DNA of 64,000 bases from Anaerolineales bacterium (GTDB lineage: Bacteria > Chloroflexota > Anaerolineae > Anaerolineales > UBA4823), in assembly GCA_016935755.1 (NCBI GenBank), contig JAFGQI010000153.1, forward strand, positions 1-64,000, read 5' to 3'. The position numbers were made by a program, and so were the translations under genes. This document shows, piece after piece, positions 49,738-58,847 of this stretch; within the stretch, counting starts at the first letter, position 1; the number at the start of each line of letters is the position of its first letter. The notes under the pieces were generated by a model. The model saw only the letters and a program-made list of their open reading frames with translations, searched no databases and had not been told where the DNA came from.

Positions 49738-50496
49738 TTATTCTGCCACGCTGGTTTGCGGATACATCACCTCTACCAGGGTCAGGCCATGAGCAGGCGC
49801 CAGTTCTTTCACCACGCCAGGCCTATCACTCCGCAGGCTCTCCAAAACCGCCTGGGGTTCAATCCTTCCCTGGCCTATGGCGACCTGCAAACCTACCAGC
49901 CTCCTGACCATATGATACAGGAAAGCATTCGCCAGGACATCAAAGATCAAATCGTCATCTTCCTGCACCCAGCCAGCCTGAAACACACTGCGCATCGTCG
50001 TCCCTCCAGCCCGGGGCGGGGCGCCGAAGGCGGCAAAGTCATATGTGCCGGTCAGAAGCTTTACGCTCTGCTCTAAACGAGGCAGATCAACAGCTGGCCA
50101 GACCCGCCAGGCATACCTCTCTCGTATTGGATCACGGTTTGCCTGGCAAAAGAGGCGGTAACGATAGCAGCGGGCCAGCGCATCATAGCGGGGGTGAAAA
50201 CCGGGCTGCACAAGGTGGACTGTCCTGGCAGCAACATCTTGTGGAAGGTTGGCATTAATCGCCGCCAGCAGAGCAGCATCTGAGTGCCTCCACTCCAGGT
50301 CAAATGCAATCACCTGACCTGAAGCATGCACCCCCGTATCCGTACGCCCAGCCGCAAGAATAGAAACGCCCTGCCAGCCAAGCTGGCAAAGAGCCGCCTC
50401 TACTACGCCCTGTACAGTTCTGGCCCCGCCCGCCTGGCGCTGAAAGCCTTTGAAGTCTGTGCCATCGTAGGCGAGAATAACCTGGTAACGTGCCAT
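49738..50496 (-). CDS. truA: tRNA pseudouridine(38-40) synthase
   Basis: TruA makes pseudouridine at positions 38-40 of the tRNA anticodon arm. The 252-residue protein has YDGTDFKGFQRQ, the catalytic loop AAGRTDTGVHASGQV with its Asp (near 55), RCYRYRLF, FLYHMVRRLVGLQVAIGQG and PAHGLTLVEVMYP. It is placed between rplQ and rplM, as in many Gram-positive ribosomal operons. Confidence 0.97.
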   Translation of the reverse strand: MARYQVILAYDGTDFKGFQRQAGGARTVQGVVEAALCQLGWQGVSILAAGRTDTGVHASGQVIAFDLEWRHSDAALLAAINANLPQDVAARTVHLVQPGFHPRYDALARCYRYRLFCQANRDPIRERYAWRVWPAVDLPRLEQSVKLLTGTYDFAAFGAPPRAGGTTMRSVFQAGWVQEDDDLIFDVLANAFLYHMVRRLVGLQVAIGQGRIEPQAVLESLRSDRPGVVKELAPAHGLTLVEVMYPQTSVAE

Positions 50497-50532
50497 GTCC
50501 GTTAGCCGCTAGCAGTTGGCTGCCGGCTAACC

Positions 50533-50910
50533 TTAATCTTCCACCAATTCCAAAATCACCATCTCGGCCGCGTCGCCGAAGCGCGGGCCCAGCTTAACCA
50601 TCCGAGTATATCCACCCGGGCGATTTTCAAAGCGCGGGGCGATATCCTCAAACAGCTTCTTCACCGTGGCTGCATCGCTCAAACGCGCGGCTGCCAGGCG
50701 GCGGGCGTGCACCATAGCCGCATCACCCGCGCCATTGCCGCGCTTTGCCAGAGTGATCAGACGTTCCGCCTGCCCACGAATGGCTTCAGCCTTGGTGCGC
50801 GTCGTGCGGATACGATCATGGTCGAACAATTCCTTGATCAAATTGCGCCGCAGGGCTGCCCGTTCATCTTTGCTGCGGCCCAATCTGTAACCTGATATTC
50901 TGTGTCGCAT
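50533..50910 (-). CDS. rplQ: Large ribosomal subunit protein bL17
   Basis: bL17 lies near the peptide exit tunnel. The 125-residue protein begins MRHRISGYRLGRSKDERAAL, a near-perfect family start, followed by NLIKELFDHDRIRTTRTKAEAIR and RPGGYTRMVKLGPRFGDAAEMVILELVE. It is six bases after rpoA, the universal order. Confidence 0.98.
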   Translation of the reverse strand: MRHRISGYRLGRSKDERAALRRNLIKELFDHDRIRTTRTKAEAIRGQAERLITLAKRGNGAGDAAMVHARRLAAARLSDAATVKKLFEDIAPRFENRPGGYTRMVKLGPRFGDAAEMVILELVED

Positions 50911-50916
50911 TGCTAA

Positions 50917-51888
50917 TTACTCCGCTTCGTTTTCAATTCCGTCTCGAAGATAGCCCTTCTCGCGCATCTTCAGGCGCAGCTCATCCAGGCTTTTCTCTCC
51001 GAAATTACGGATGGACATCACAGCCTCATCGCCCTTCTCCAGCAGTTCGAGCACTTCACCCACCGTAGTGATCCCGGTTCGCTTGAGCGAGTTGAAAACT
51101 CGCACCGACAGATCCAGGTTCTCAATCGGAGTCTCGATCATTTCGCTTGTCAGACGAGTGCCTTCTTCTTCTTCAAGAGAGATCGCCGCCAGCGATTCCT
51201 CGCTGATGCCTGCGATATAGCGCAGGTGATCGATGATGATCTTGGCGCTGGTGCTCAGAGCCTGCTCTGGGGCAATCGTGCCATCCGTCCAGATTTCCAA
51301 AACTAATTTGTCATAGTTGGTGCTTTGCCCAACCCGTGCATAGCCGATATCCCAATTTACACGCCGGACCGGGCTGTAGATCGCGTCCACAGGCAGTTCT
51401 CCAATCGGCAGGCGACCAATACGGTCATCTGCCGGGGAATACCCGCGACCACGTTCGACGGTCATCTCAATTTCAAGATGAGCGTTCGGGTCATCCACCG
51501 TAAACAGGTAGAGATCAGGATTCATAATCTCCACTTCCGGCGGGGTAATAATATCACCAGCCGTGACGGAACCGCTGCCGCGCACTTCCAGGTGAAGGCG
51601 AGCCGTATCCACGTCATATAGCCGCATTCGTAATTGCTTGACCTGCAACATCACCCGGATCACATCTTCGCGAACGCCCGGGACGTCGCTAAACTCATGC
51701 TGCACGTCGGCAATTCGAATTGAGGTAACCGCTGCCCCTTCCAAAGAGGATAGTAATACCCGGCGAAGGGCATTACCCAGCGTGACCCCGTAGCCATGTT
51801 CCAACGGGCTGATGATGAACTTACCGTAATTTCGCGCTTCAGCCTCGCGCTCAATCTTCGGCGTTACCATGTTACTTAAACCGATCAC
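50917..51888 (-). CDS. rpoA: DNA-directed RNA polymerase subunit alpha
   Basis: Alpha is the assembly platform of RNA polymerase and its C-terminal domain contacts UP elements and activators. The 323-residue protein has the N-terminal dimer domain (about 1-230, FIISPLEHGYGVTLGNALRRVLLSSLEGAAVT; GYARVGQSTNYDKLVLEIWTDG) and the C-terminal domain (about 250-315, LDLSVRVFNSLKRTGITTVGEV; SIRNFGEKSLDELRLKMREKG). A 90-base gap before it holds tandem repeats (51934-51955). Confidence 0.98.
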   Translation of the reverse strand: MIGLSNMVTPKIEREAEARNYGKFIISPLEHGYGVTLGNALRRVLLSSLEGAAVTSIRIADVQHEFSDVPGVREDVIRVMLQVKQLRMRLYDVDTARLHLEVRGSGSVTAGDIITPPEVEIMNPDLYLFTVDDPNAHLEIEMTVERGRGYSPADDRIGRLPIGELPVDAIYSPVRRVNWDIGYARVGQSTNYDKLVLEIWTDGTIAPEQALSTSAKIIIDHLRYIAGISEESLAAISLEEEEGTRLTSEMIETPIENLDLSVRVFNSLKRTGITTVGEVLELLEKGDEAVMSIRNFGEKSLDELRLKMREKGYLRDGIENEAE

Positions 51889-51933
51889 GGTTCACCTCAT
51901 CCCCAGTACCTACATCCTACCGGCACATTCGTA

Positions 51934-51955
51934 CGTTCATGCGAACATGCGAACG
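51934..51955. repeat. Tandem and inverted repeats between rpsD and rpoA
   Basis: The octamer ATGCGAAC occurs twice in tandem (51939-51954), and the block is flanked by CGTTC and GAACG, so the whole 22 bases form an imperfect palindrome. It lies about 45 bases before rpoA and could fold as a leader hairpin in the operon message. Confidence 0.3.
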
Positions 51956-51978
51956 CAGCCGCCCACCAGCAGGAACGT

Positions 51979-52617
51979 TTATCGTGAGTAGTATTCAACG
52001 ATCAACTGTTCTTGCAGATTGCTGTCAATCTCAGACCGCTCGGGTAAGTGCAGAACAGTACCCGAGAGCGCCTTCAGATCACGGCTCAACCAGTTCGGCA
52101 CAACCTTATCTTCAGCTATGGCTGGCAGATCCTTGAAGAAAGTGCGGCGCAGCGAACCCTCGCGCACAGAGACTTCATCTCCCTGAGCCATCAGGAGAGA
52201 AGGCACATCCGACCGGCGGCCGTTGACAGCAAAGTGCCCGTGCGTCACCAACAGACGCGCCTGAGCACGATTTTGTGCAAATCCCAACCGGTAGATCACA
52301 TTATCCAGGCGAGATTCCAGGATTTGCAGCAGATTCAAGCCAGTCACGCCACGGCGGCCCAAGGCCACACCATAATAGCGGCGGAACTGGCGCTCCATCA
52401 AACCATACACCCGGCGCGCTCTCTGCTTGGCGCGCAGCTGGCGGTTATAGTCCGAGTCACGCCGGCGGCGGAACTGGGCTCCTTTTCCATGCTGGCCAGG
52501 GGCATAATTCCGGCGTTCGAAGGAGCACTTCGGGGTAAAGCAGCGTTCACCCTTCAAGAACAGCTTATCGCCTTCTCGCCGGCATAATTTACATACTGGC
52601 CCACGATACTTTGACAT
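51979..52617 (-). CDS. rpsD: Small ribosomal subunit protein uS4 (zinc-binding form)
   Basis: uS4 starts 16S rRNA assembly. The 212-residue protein has an N-terminal zinc site with four Cys (CKLC near 9-12, then Cys 26 and 31), followed by YAPGQHGK, the RNA-binding S4 domain [40 protein letters not shown] (about 100-150), and the normal end [12 protein letters not shown]. The four Cys make it the C+ form. Confidence 0.98.
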   Translation of the reverse strand: MSKYRGPVCKLCRREGDKLFLKGERCFTPKCSFERRNYAPGQHGKGAQFRRRRDSDYNRQLRAKQRARRVYGLMERQFRRYYGVALGRRGVTGLNLLQILESRLDNVIYRLGFAQNRAQARLLVTHGHFAVNGRRSDVPSLLMAQGDEVSVREGSLRRTFFKDLPAIAEDKVVPNWLSRDLKALSGTVLHLPERSEIDSNLQEQLIVEYYSR

Positions 52618-52648
52618 ATGATTTCTACCTTATCCTTCCTGATAATGA

Positions 52649-53053
52649 CTAGACGCGGCGTTTCTTTGGAGGCCGGCAGCCGTTATGCGGGACCGGCGTA
52701 ATGTCAGAAATGGATATCACTTTCAAGCCAAGGGACTGCACCGCGCGGATCGCAGATTCACGACCGGGGCCAGGACCTTTGACAAACAGTTCCACTTCCT
52801 GCAATCCCATCGCCATGGCCGCTTTGATGGCCTGCTCGGCAGCCAGGCGGGCCGCAAAAGGCGTGCTTTTGCGTGAGCCTTTGAAACCAGCCGAACCAGC
52901 GCTTCCCCAGGCTACGGTATTGCCTTGAGAGTCAGTCACTGTCACAATGGTGTTATTGAATGTAGCAAAAACATGCACCTGTCCTGCTGACAGCGTGCGC
53001 TTTACCTTTTTTACGCCGCCCTTGCGACGTGTTGAGCGTACACTTTGAGCCAT
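52649..53053 (-). CDS. rpsK: Small ribosomal subunit protein uS11
   Basis: uS11 forms part of the small-subunit platform near the E site. The 134-residue protein shows [43 protein letters not shown] and the end [17 protein letters not shown], both family signatures. GAGGTG lies just before the ATG. A gap of 167 bases separates it from rpsM, unusual because these genes are normally adjacent. Confidence 0.98.
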   Translation of the reverse strand: MAQSVRSTRRKGGVKKVKRTLSAGQVHVFATFNNTIVTVTDSQGNTVAWGSAGSAGFKGSRKSTPFAARLAAEQAIKAAMAMGLQEVELFVKGPGPGRESAIRAVQSLGLKVISISDITPVPHNGCRPPKKRRV

Positions 53054-53059
53054 ATCACC

Positions 53060-53188
53060 TCACAAATCGTCCAGTTCAATCAGCCGTTTCTGTTTCGATC
53101 TTGCCCGTAAGATAGCCTCTGCAAGGATAGCCGCTGGGAGGAAGGTACCCAATCCAGGCAGCCGGTGTTCAGGGGCAAGACAGGGCAT
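53060..53188 (-). CDS. Possible 42-residue open frame in the rpsM-rpsK gap
   Basis: An ATG at 53188 opens a 43-codon frame whose TGA (53062-53060) lies six bases before the rpsK ATG and overlaps the rpsK ribosome site. The product has an Ala/Leu/Ile-rich helix (PAAILAEAILRARSKQKRL) and an acidic end. Its own ribosome site is weak. It may be a leader peptide coupled to rpsK or chance; no family is known. Confidence 0.3.
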   Translation of the reverse strand: MPCLAPEHRLPGLGTFLPAAILAEAILRARSKQKRLIELDDL

Positions 53189-53220
53189 ATTTCCAGCCTG
53201 TGGAAACACGCTCCGAACGA

Positions 53221-53607
53221 CTACTTCTTTGTTCCTCGGCGCCGGCCGCGACCAGCCACCGTTTTCTTGGGGCCTTTGCGTGTGCGCGAGTTCGTGCGCG
53301 TGCGCTGACCATGAACCGGCAGATTACGACGGTGGCGCAGGCCACGATAGCAGCCGATTTCGATCAAACGCTTGATATTCAACTGCACCTCGCGGCGCAG
53401 ATCACCCTCGACTTTGAAGTTCTGGGAGATGTAGTCACGCAGTTGAGTGACTTCCGCATCGGTCAGGTCTTTCACCCGCGTGTCGGGATTAACCTTCGTC
53501 GCAGCCAGGATTTGATGGGCATGCGGCAAACCAATGCCATAGATATAGGTCAGACCAATTTCTACCCGCTTATTGCGTGGTAAATCAACGCCTTCAATAC
53601 GCGCCAT
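53221..53607 (-). CDS. rpsM: Small ribosomal subunit protein uS13
   Basis: uS13 lies at the top of the small-subunit head and contacts the large subunit and P-site tRNA. The 128-residue protein begins [25 protein letters not shown], has [27 protein letters not shown] and a basic tail. Four Arg/Lys-rich residues at the end are normal. It follows rpmJ by seven bases. Confidence 0.98.
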   Translation of the reverse strand: MARIEGVDLPRNKRVEIGLTYIYGIGLPHAHQILAATKVNPDTRVKDLTDAEVTQLRDYISQNFKVEGDLRREVQLNIKRLIEIGCYRGLRHRRNLPVHGQRTRTNSRTRKGPKKTVAGRGRRRGTKK

Positions 53608-53614
53608 CGTTCAC

Positions 53615-53728
53615 CTATCCCTGTCGCTGTTTGTGCTTTGGGTTATCACAAATGACATATAAAATTCCTTTGCGCTTGACAATCTTACAGTTTGCACAGC
53701 GCTTTTTTATCGATGCAGTTACCTTCAT
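53615..53728 (-). CDS. rpmJ: Large ribosomal subunit protein bL36
   Basis: This 37-residue protein (too short for most gene callers' cut-offs) begins [15 protein letters not shown] and ends [11 protein letters not shown]. It has the four zinc ligands Cys-x2-Cys, Cys and His of the C+ form. AAAGGAG lies eight bases before the ATG. It precedes rpsM as in most bacteria; infA, which usually stands just before it, is not here. Confidence 0.96.
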   Translation of the reverse strand: MKVTASIKKRCANCKIVKRKGILYVICDNPKHKQRQG

Positions 53729-53767
53729 GTTCATTTCTCCTTTTGACTCTAGCCAGCCAAAGTTTTG

Positions 53768-53796
53768 ATTATACCTGCTCCTGTTTTTTTCGTCCA
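53768..53796 (-). promoter_or_regulatory. Promoter for rpmJ and the alpha operon
   Basis: On the minus strand TGGACG (53796-53791) and a perfect TATAAT (53773-53768) are 17 bases apart, in the 115-base gap between map and rpmJ. Transcription would start near 53761, about 33 bases before rpmJ. The -35 matches four of six bases. Confidence 0.65.
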
Positions 53797-53843
53797 GACC
53801 TGACGCACAATCTATTCAACAGGTGGGCATCCCCAGGCTGGTC

Positions 53844-54611
53844 TTAGGGTAAGGTTAAAATTATCGGTTCACTCTCCGTGACGGCAACCGAGTGCTCATA
53901 ATGCGCCGTCAACGATCCATCAGCAGATGCTACCGCCCACTGGTCTGCCAGGACACGCGTTCTTGGCGTGCCCACCAGCACCATTGGCTCCAGGGCAATC
54001 GTCATTCCCGGACGCAGCAACACACCACGCCCCGGGGTGCCATAGTTGGGCACCTGCGGGCCTTCGTGCATCTGCCGGCCCACGCCGTGTCCGGTGTACT
54101 CACGGGTGACATGGTAACCCTGGCTTTCAACATATTTTTGAATAGCCGCCGACACATCTCCAGTTCGATTACCAGCACGCATCCTGGCTATTCCTTCGTA
54201 GAGGGCTTTTTCGGTCACATCCAACAAGCGCTGTGCTTCTGGAGATATCTCTCCGACCCCTACGGTGAAAGCAGCGTCACCCACAAACCCATCCAGCAAG
54301 GTTCCGCAATCCACCGAGATGATATCGCCTGCCTTCAACTTGCGCTTACTCGGAATGCCGTGCACTAACACTTCATTCACGCTGGCGCAGATCGTTGCCG
54401 GGTATGGGGGAGAGCCATATCCCTTGAAGATTGGGATGCCGCCGTGCTTGCGGATCACTCCCGTGGCAATATCGTCTAGCTCAGCCGTGTTGATACCAGG
54501 GCAGACCGCCGCCCGCACCGCTGCCAGCGCCAGGGCATTCACCCGCCCCGCTTCGCGCATCAGGGCCAGTTCCGCCTTGCTCTTAACGATGATTTCCCGA
54601 TCCCAACTCAT
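53844..54611 (-). CDS. map: Methionine aminopeptidase, type I
   Basis: Map removes the starter Met from new proteins. The 255-residue protein has the five metal ligands: Asp in SVDCGTLLDGFVGDAAFTV (two Asp), His in TGHGVGRQMHEGPQVPNYG, Glu in IALEPMVLVG and Glu in the end AVTESEPIIL. VNEVLVHGIPS carries the conserved His. The ATG overlaps the adk stop (ATGA). Confidence 0.98.
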   Translation of the reverse strand: MSWDREIIVKSKAELALMREAGRVNALALAAVRAAVCPGINTAELDDIATGVIRKHGGIPIFKGYGSPPYPATICASVNEVLVHGIPSKRKLKAGDIISVDCGTLLDGFVGDAAFTVGVGEISPEAQRLLDVTEKALYEGIARMRAGNRTGDVSAAIQKYVESQGYHVTREYTGHGVGRQMHEGPQVPNYGTPGRGVLLRPGMTIALEPMVLVGTPRTRVLADQWAVASADGSLTAHYEHSVAVTESEPIILTLP

Positions 54612-55276
54612 GCGATACTCTTTGATATCTTTGCCAGACCTGAGAGCAGATCTGAGCTGACCTTCTCGATCGATTGAGTGCCATCCACTTCCAATAACAG
54701 ACCAGCTTTCTGATAATACTCAATCAGAGGCATCGTCTGGGCAAAATACACCTGGATGCGGTTGAGCACCGTCTCGGCCTTGTCATCGTCTCGCTGGTAA
54801 AGTTCTGAACCATCCAGATCACAGATGCCCGCCACCTTGGGGGGGTTGTGCCTTTCATGGTACACATGACCCTGAGCCTTACAGGTCCAGCGTCCGGTCA
54901 GACGCTCCACCAGCACCTGCTCAGCAACTTTGATATACGGTACAGCGTTGACCCGACCATTGAATTCAGCCAGCATGGCAGCCAGAGCATCCGCCTGAGC
55001 CGGGGTGCGCGGAAACCCGTCCAATAAAGCGCCAGAGGCGCAATCGGGACGGGAAAGGCGCTCCCGGATCATCGAAATGGTGACATCGTCCAGCACCAGC
55101 TCGCCGCGCTCCATGAAGCCCTTCGCCAGCTTGCCCAATTCTGTCTGGTTTTTAAGATGCTCTCGAAAGATATCGCCTGACGAGATATGCGGCAAACCGA
55201 GCTTCTGCGAGACAATCTGGGCCTGGGTGCCTTTACCAGCTCCGGGCGGGCCAAGTAAAACGATGAAGGTCGGCAT
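54608..55276 (-). CDS. adk: Adenylate kinase
   Basis: Adk interconverts ATP + AMP and 2 ADP. The 222-residue protein has the P-loop GPPGAGKGTQA (near 8-18), the AMP-binding SSGDIFREHL, LLDGFPRTPAQADAL, the LID domain (about 125-165, LTGRWTCKAQGH to CDLDGSELYQRDDD) and a C-terminal helix. The LID follows the Gram-positive zinc type (Cys-x2-Cys then Cys-x2-Asp), but the second Cys is replaced by Gln; a His two residues later may serve, or the site may be empty. Confidence 0.97.
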   Translation of the reverse strand: MPTFIVLLGPPGAGKGTQAQIVSQKLGLPHISSGDIFREHLKNQTELGKLAKGFMERGELVLDDVTISMIRERLSRPDCASGALLDGFPRTPAQADALAAMLAEFNGRVNAVPYIKVAEQVLVERLTGRWTCKAQGHVYHERHNPPKVAGICDLDGSELYQRDDDKAETVLNRIQVYFAQTMPLIEYYQKAGLLLEVDGTQSIEKVSSDLLSGLAKISKSIA

Positions 55277-55287
55277 CTTTCCTGCTC

Positions 55288-56637
55288 CTATCGCACCAGG
55301 CGCACATCATCGTAGCGTGTCTTCAACTCAGCCTGGATATTGACAAAGATATCACGCACCACGCCAACCACGATCAGCAAGCCAGCCGACTGCACCAGCA
55401 GCAGTTCCGTGTTCTGGCCCAGCCCAGAGACCTTCCCCAAAACCCAGGGGAGAATGGCCACAAGGCCCAGGAACAGAGCGCCTGGCAGGGTGATCCGGCT
55501 CAAAACCTTATTCAGATAGCGCTGCATCAGCGCTCCTTCTTCGCGTGGGCTGACATTGGGGATTTCTGCGCCTGCCCGCGCCAGGTTTCTGCCGTAGTTT
55601 TGCTGGTCAAAAAGCACGTTGGTATAGAAGAACGTGAAGCCGACCACAAACAAAAAGTACATAATCCAGTAAAAATCGCTCTGCCCGCCAAACAGGCTCT
55701 GAACCGTGTTTGAGAGGCTTCTCAGCCACTCCCATTTGGAGGTGGTGAAGAAAGCCGCCACGATAGCCGGGAAAGTCAGCAGCGACTGGGCAAAGATCAA
55801 GGGGATCATGCCCGCCATATTGACCATCAGGGGCAGCGTTGTGCGCACCGGCATGGACATGCGGTTGCCAACCCGGCGGCCCTTGTAGATCACCACCACG
55901 TTGCGGCGTCCCTGCTGGACAAACACAATGGCAAAGATCGTCAGGGTGGTAATGATCAGGGTCAACACGATCAAGATCACACGGCGTTCCTGGTCAGCCA
56001 TCAAGGCTGCCAGCGATGACGGGATGCGCGAGATAATACCCGCGAAGATAATCAACGAGAGACCTTGCTGGCGAATGCCATATTCGGAGATCAGCTCACC
56101 CAACCAGATGGCGAACATCGTTCCAGCAGTCATGCTGGCGATGATCGCCAGGGATGGCAAGAGCGATGCGCCAGTCCAACCAAAATTATCAATCACCAAC
56201 ACGCCCTGGGGCGCTAGCGCATTGAACAGGTTGATCTGTCCAACCGCATTTAATGCAGCCATAGGCACAGCCAGGATATAGGTCCAGCGGTTCATCCACT
56301 TCTGCCCCTCGCGTGGGTCTTCTTCCATCCGCGCTTTCAAGGCGGGGATGATGGGGACCAGAAGCTGCAGGATGATCTGGGCCGTGATGTAGGGGTAAAC
56401 ACCCATCGCCAGAACAGAGAAACGAGATACCGTACCACCCGAGAGCAGGTCCAGCAGCCCAACCAGGGTACCACCGGCCTGGCCTGCCTGCATGATCTGG
56501 GAGATCGCTTCGGGGTTAGAACCCGGCACAGGCACGTGCGAGGCCAGGCGATAAAGCGCCAGGATCGCCAGGGTGATCAATATCTTCATCCTAATATCAT
56601 GTGCCGTCCACAGGTAACGCCATGAAGACCGCTTCAT
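55288..56637 (-). CDS. secY: Protein translocase subunit SecY
   Basis: SecY is the channel of the Sec export pathway. The 449-residue protein has ten hydrophobic helices, the plug-region GGTVSRFSVLAMGVYPYITAQIILQLL, GIISRIPSSLAAL, the cytoplasmic loop QQGRRNVVVIYKGRRVGNRMSMPVRTTLPLMVNMAGMIPLIFAQS, and the end loop NYGRNLARAGAEIPNVSPREEGALMQRYLNKV. The position after rplO and before adk is standard. Confidence 0.98.
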   Translation of the reverse strand: MKRSSWRYLWTAHDIRMKILITLAILALYRLASHVPVPGSNPEAISQIMQAGQAGGTLVGLLDLLSGGTVSRFSVLAMGVYPYITAQIILQLLVPIIPALKARMEEDPREGQKWMNRWTYILAVPMAALNAVGQINLFNALAPQGVLVIDNFGWTGASLLPSLAIIASMTAGTMFAIWLGELISEYGIRQQGLSLIIFAGIISRIPSSLAALMADQERRVILIVLTLIITTLTIFAIVFVQQGRRNVVVIYKGRRVGNRMSMPVRTTLPLMVNMAGMIPLIFAQSLLTFPAIVAAFFTTSKWEWLRSLSNTVQSLFGGQSDFYWIMYFLFVVGFTFFYTNVLFDQQNYGRNLARAGAEIPNVSPREEGALMQRYLNKVLSRITLPGALFLGLVAILPWVLGKVSGLGQNTELLLVQSAGLLIVVGVVRDIFVNIQAELKTRYDDVRLVR

Positions 56638-56661
56638 GTGATTGGCTCCTTCTCCAGCCGG

Positions 56662-57114
56662 TTATTCAATCAGATCAACGTTGCCGCCCGCAGCCTCAAT
56701 TTTGGCTCGGGCGCCCTTGGTGACCCGGTGCACACGCACCTTCAAGGCCACGTCGATATCACCCCGGCCTAAGATAACCACCGGGTTCTTCTTATTTCGC
56801 AGCAAACGAGCATCGGCCAGCGTTTCGGGATTCACTTCGCTATCGCCTACAAAACCAGCCAGCTGGTCCAGGTTCACTTCGTTATACACCACCCGATTGA
56901 TCGGCGTGAAGCCTACGCCACGCAAAAATGGCAGCCGGCGATAGAACGGCAAGTTGCCGCCCTGGTGGTAGAGGCGAGTGCTGCCGCCCGAGCGAGAGCC
57001 CTGGCCCTTGGTGCCTCGACCAGAGGTCTTGCCCTGTCCGGCAGAAATGCCCCGCCCGACTCGCTTGCGATTCTTCTTCGATCCTTCTTGAGGTACAAGA
57101 TCGTGTAATTTCAT
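56662..57114 (-). CDS. rplO: Large ribosomal subunit protein uL15
   Basis: uL15 binds 23S rRNA late in assembly. The 150-residue protein has the typical glycine-rich start KLHDLVPQEGSKKNRKRVGRG, GKTSGRGTKGQGSRSGG, GGNLPFYRRLPFLRGVGF and the C-terminal VHRVTKGARAKIEAAGG. It is 24 bases before secY, as usual. Confidence 0.98.
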   Translation of the reverse strand: MKLHDLVPQEGSKKNRKRVGRGISAGQGKTSGRGTKGQGSRSGGSTRLYHQGGNLPFYRRLPFLRGVGFTPINRVVYNEVNLDQLAGFVGDSEVNPETLADARLLRNKKNPVVILGRGDIDVALKVRVHRVTKGARAKIEAAGGNVDLIE

Positions 57115-57122
57115 CGTCTTCC

Positions 57123-57335
57123 CTATACTTCTACTTGCTCAACCACTTCAACCAGGTGATTGACTTTGGACAGCATGCCCCGCAGGGTGGGCGAATCCAC
57201 ATGCTCAACCGTCTGGTGCATACGATGCAGGCCCAAAGCCCGGATAGTGGCTTTATGGCGCTTGGAATATCCAATCGCGCTCTTTACCAGTGTAATCCGC
57301 ACGATTTTCTCTTTAGCAGCGGTAGGTTTAGCCAT
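57123..57335 (-). CDS. rpmD: Large ribosomal subunit protein uL30
   Basis: The 70-residue protein contains the uL30 core [37 protein letters not shown] followed by [14 protein letters not shown]. It has a slightly extended N-terminus (AKPTAAKEK). Its start overlaps the end of rpsE by eight bases, and rplO follows eight bases later. Confidence 0.97.
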   Translation of the reverse strand: MAKPTAAKEKIVRITLVKSAIGYSKRHKATIRALGLHRMHQTVEHVDSPTLRGMLSKVNHLVEVVEQVEV

Positions 57336-57864
57336 TTTTCCTCCGCTCCCAGAAAGGCGTCACATCCTTAACCGCTTTTCCTCGCCTGATCGCCTCTTCT
57401 TGAGGGGATTTAAGGCTTTCAAGCGCCTGAATCGTGGCAAAAACAACATTCAGGACATTGCTGCTGCCCAGTGACTTGGTCAGGATATCCGAGATGCCCA
57501 CAGCTTCCAGGACGGCGCGCACACCACCACCCGCGATGATCCCCGTACCAGGAGAGGCGGGCTTCAGCAAAACCCGTGCGCCAGCCACCTTTCCCAGCAC
57601 CTCGTGTGGGATAGTCGATTCATACACAGCAACTTTGTGCATGTTCTTGCGGGCTTTCTCCGAGGCCTTGCGCATGGCATCAGGCACAGCATTGGCCTTG
57701 CCCACGCCCACGCCAACATTACCCCGGTTATCCCCAACCACCACAGCCACACGGAAAGCAAAACGGCGACCACCCTTGACCACTTTTGCCACGCGAGCGA
57801 TGTCTACCACGCGCTCATCGAGTTCCTGCTGTTGTGAATATTCTGAAAATTCGTAGTCCGACAT
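57328..57864 (-). CDS. rpsE: Small ribosomal subunit protein uS5
   Basis: uS5 helps decoding accuracy at the mRNA entry side. The 178-residue protein has [40 protein letters not shown] (RNA-binding domain), [31 protein letters not shown] and the [10 protein letters not shown] segment. ATG 57864 with AAGGAG seven bases upstream was chosen over a frame starting 45 bases earlier. Confidence 0.98.
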   Translation of the reverse strand: MSDYEFSEYSQQQELDERVVDIARVAKVVKGGRRFAFRVAVVVGDNRGNVGVGVGKANAVPDAMRKASEKARKNMHKVAVYESTIPHEVLGKVAGARVLLKPASPGTGIIAGGGVRAVLEAVGISDILTKSLGSSNVLNVVFATIQALESLKSPQEEAIRRGKAVKDVTPFWERRKNG

Positions 57865-57918
57865 ACATTTCTCCTTCGTAGGGACAGCGAGCTGAACGAT
57901 CAGCTTCACCGGCCTCTA

Positions 57919-58287
57919 CTAGAATTCCAGGCCGCCTTCGCGGGCAGCATCAGCCAACGCTTTTACACGTCCGATATAGCGGTAACCGCCGCGATCAAAA
58001 ACAACTTTCTGTATGCCCTGGGCTTTGGCGCGCTCAGCCAGGGCCTTCCCCACCAGGCGAGCCTGTTCGGTTTTCTTCAGACCGGCCGCCTTGGCGCGCA
58101 GCTCATGATCGATCGAAGAAGCCGAAACCAGCGTATGACCGGCCTCATCGTCAATCACCTGGGCATAGATCTCCGCCACGCTGCGGAATACATTCAGGCG
58201 TGGTCGCTCCGGCGTACCAGCAAGATGCTTGCGAACACGGATGTGCCGGCGCTCACGGGCACTTGAACGAGATTTATTCGTAGACAT
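57919..58287 (-). CDS. rplR: Large ribosomal subunit protein uL18
   Basis: uL18 binds 5S rRNA. From ATG 58287 the protein has 122 residues: [25 protein letters not shown], the [18 protein letters not shown] segment, [45 protein letters not shown] at the end. AAGGTG lies eight bases upstream. A 17-residue longer frame lies in rplF. Confidence 0.98.
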   Translation of the reverse strand: MSTNKSRSSARERRHIRVRKHLAGTPERPRLNVFRSVAEIYAQVIDDEAGHTLVSASSIDHELRAKAAGLKKTEQARLVGKALAERAKAQGIQKVVFDRGGYRYIGRVKALADAAREGGLEF

Positions 58288-58291
58288 ATGC

Positions 58292-58834
58292 TTACACCTT
58301 ACCAGTCTTACCAGCCTTGCGGCGAATCTTCTCCTCAAGGTACTTGATCCCCTTACCCTTGTAGGGTTCGGGCGGGCGCACCTTGCGGATATCAGCTGCT
58401 ATTTGGCCCACAAGTTCTTTATCGTGACCAATAATTTTAATCTGGCGCGTCTTGGCATCCACCTCGAACTTGATCCCGCTGGGGGGCACAATCGTTACCG
58501 GGTGCGAATATCCAACATACAATACCAGATTGTTATCGCTGATTTCAGCGCGATAACCAACGCCATTAATTTCCAACACTTTTTCAAAACCAGTGCTTAC
58601 CCCGACCACCATATTATTAATCAGCGCACGAGTCATCCCGTGCATGGAGCGATGCAAGGCCTGGTCCGAGGTCCTCTGTACTTCAATCACATTATCCTTG
58701 AGGACAATGTTGATCAAGGCCGGGAATGTACGCTGCATTTCGCCGCGCGGGCCTTTCACGCGCACATCTGAACCATTGATTTCTACTTGCACGCCTTGCG
58801 GAATAACGACCGGCATACGACCAATTCGTGACAC
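58292..58834 (-). CDS. rplF: Large ribosomal subunit protein uL6
   Basis: uL6 sits near the factor-binding centre of the large subunit. The 180-residue protein begins [18 protein letters not shown], then [51 protein letters not shown] and the signature [30 protein letters not shown]. The start is a GTG at 58834, clearly set by AGGAGG eight bases upstream. Confidence 0.98.
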   Translation of the reverse strand: MSRIGRMPVVIPQGVQVEINGSDVRVKGPRGEMQRTFPALINIVLKDNVIEVQRTSDQALHRSMHGMTRALINNMVVGVSTGFEKVLEINGVGYRAEISDNNLVLYVGYSHPVTIVPPSGIKFEVDAKTRQIKIIGHDKELVGQIAADIRKVRPPEPYKGKGIKYLEEKIRRKAGKTGKV

Positions 58835-58847
58835 CTCACACCCTCCT

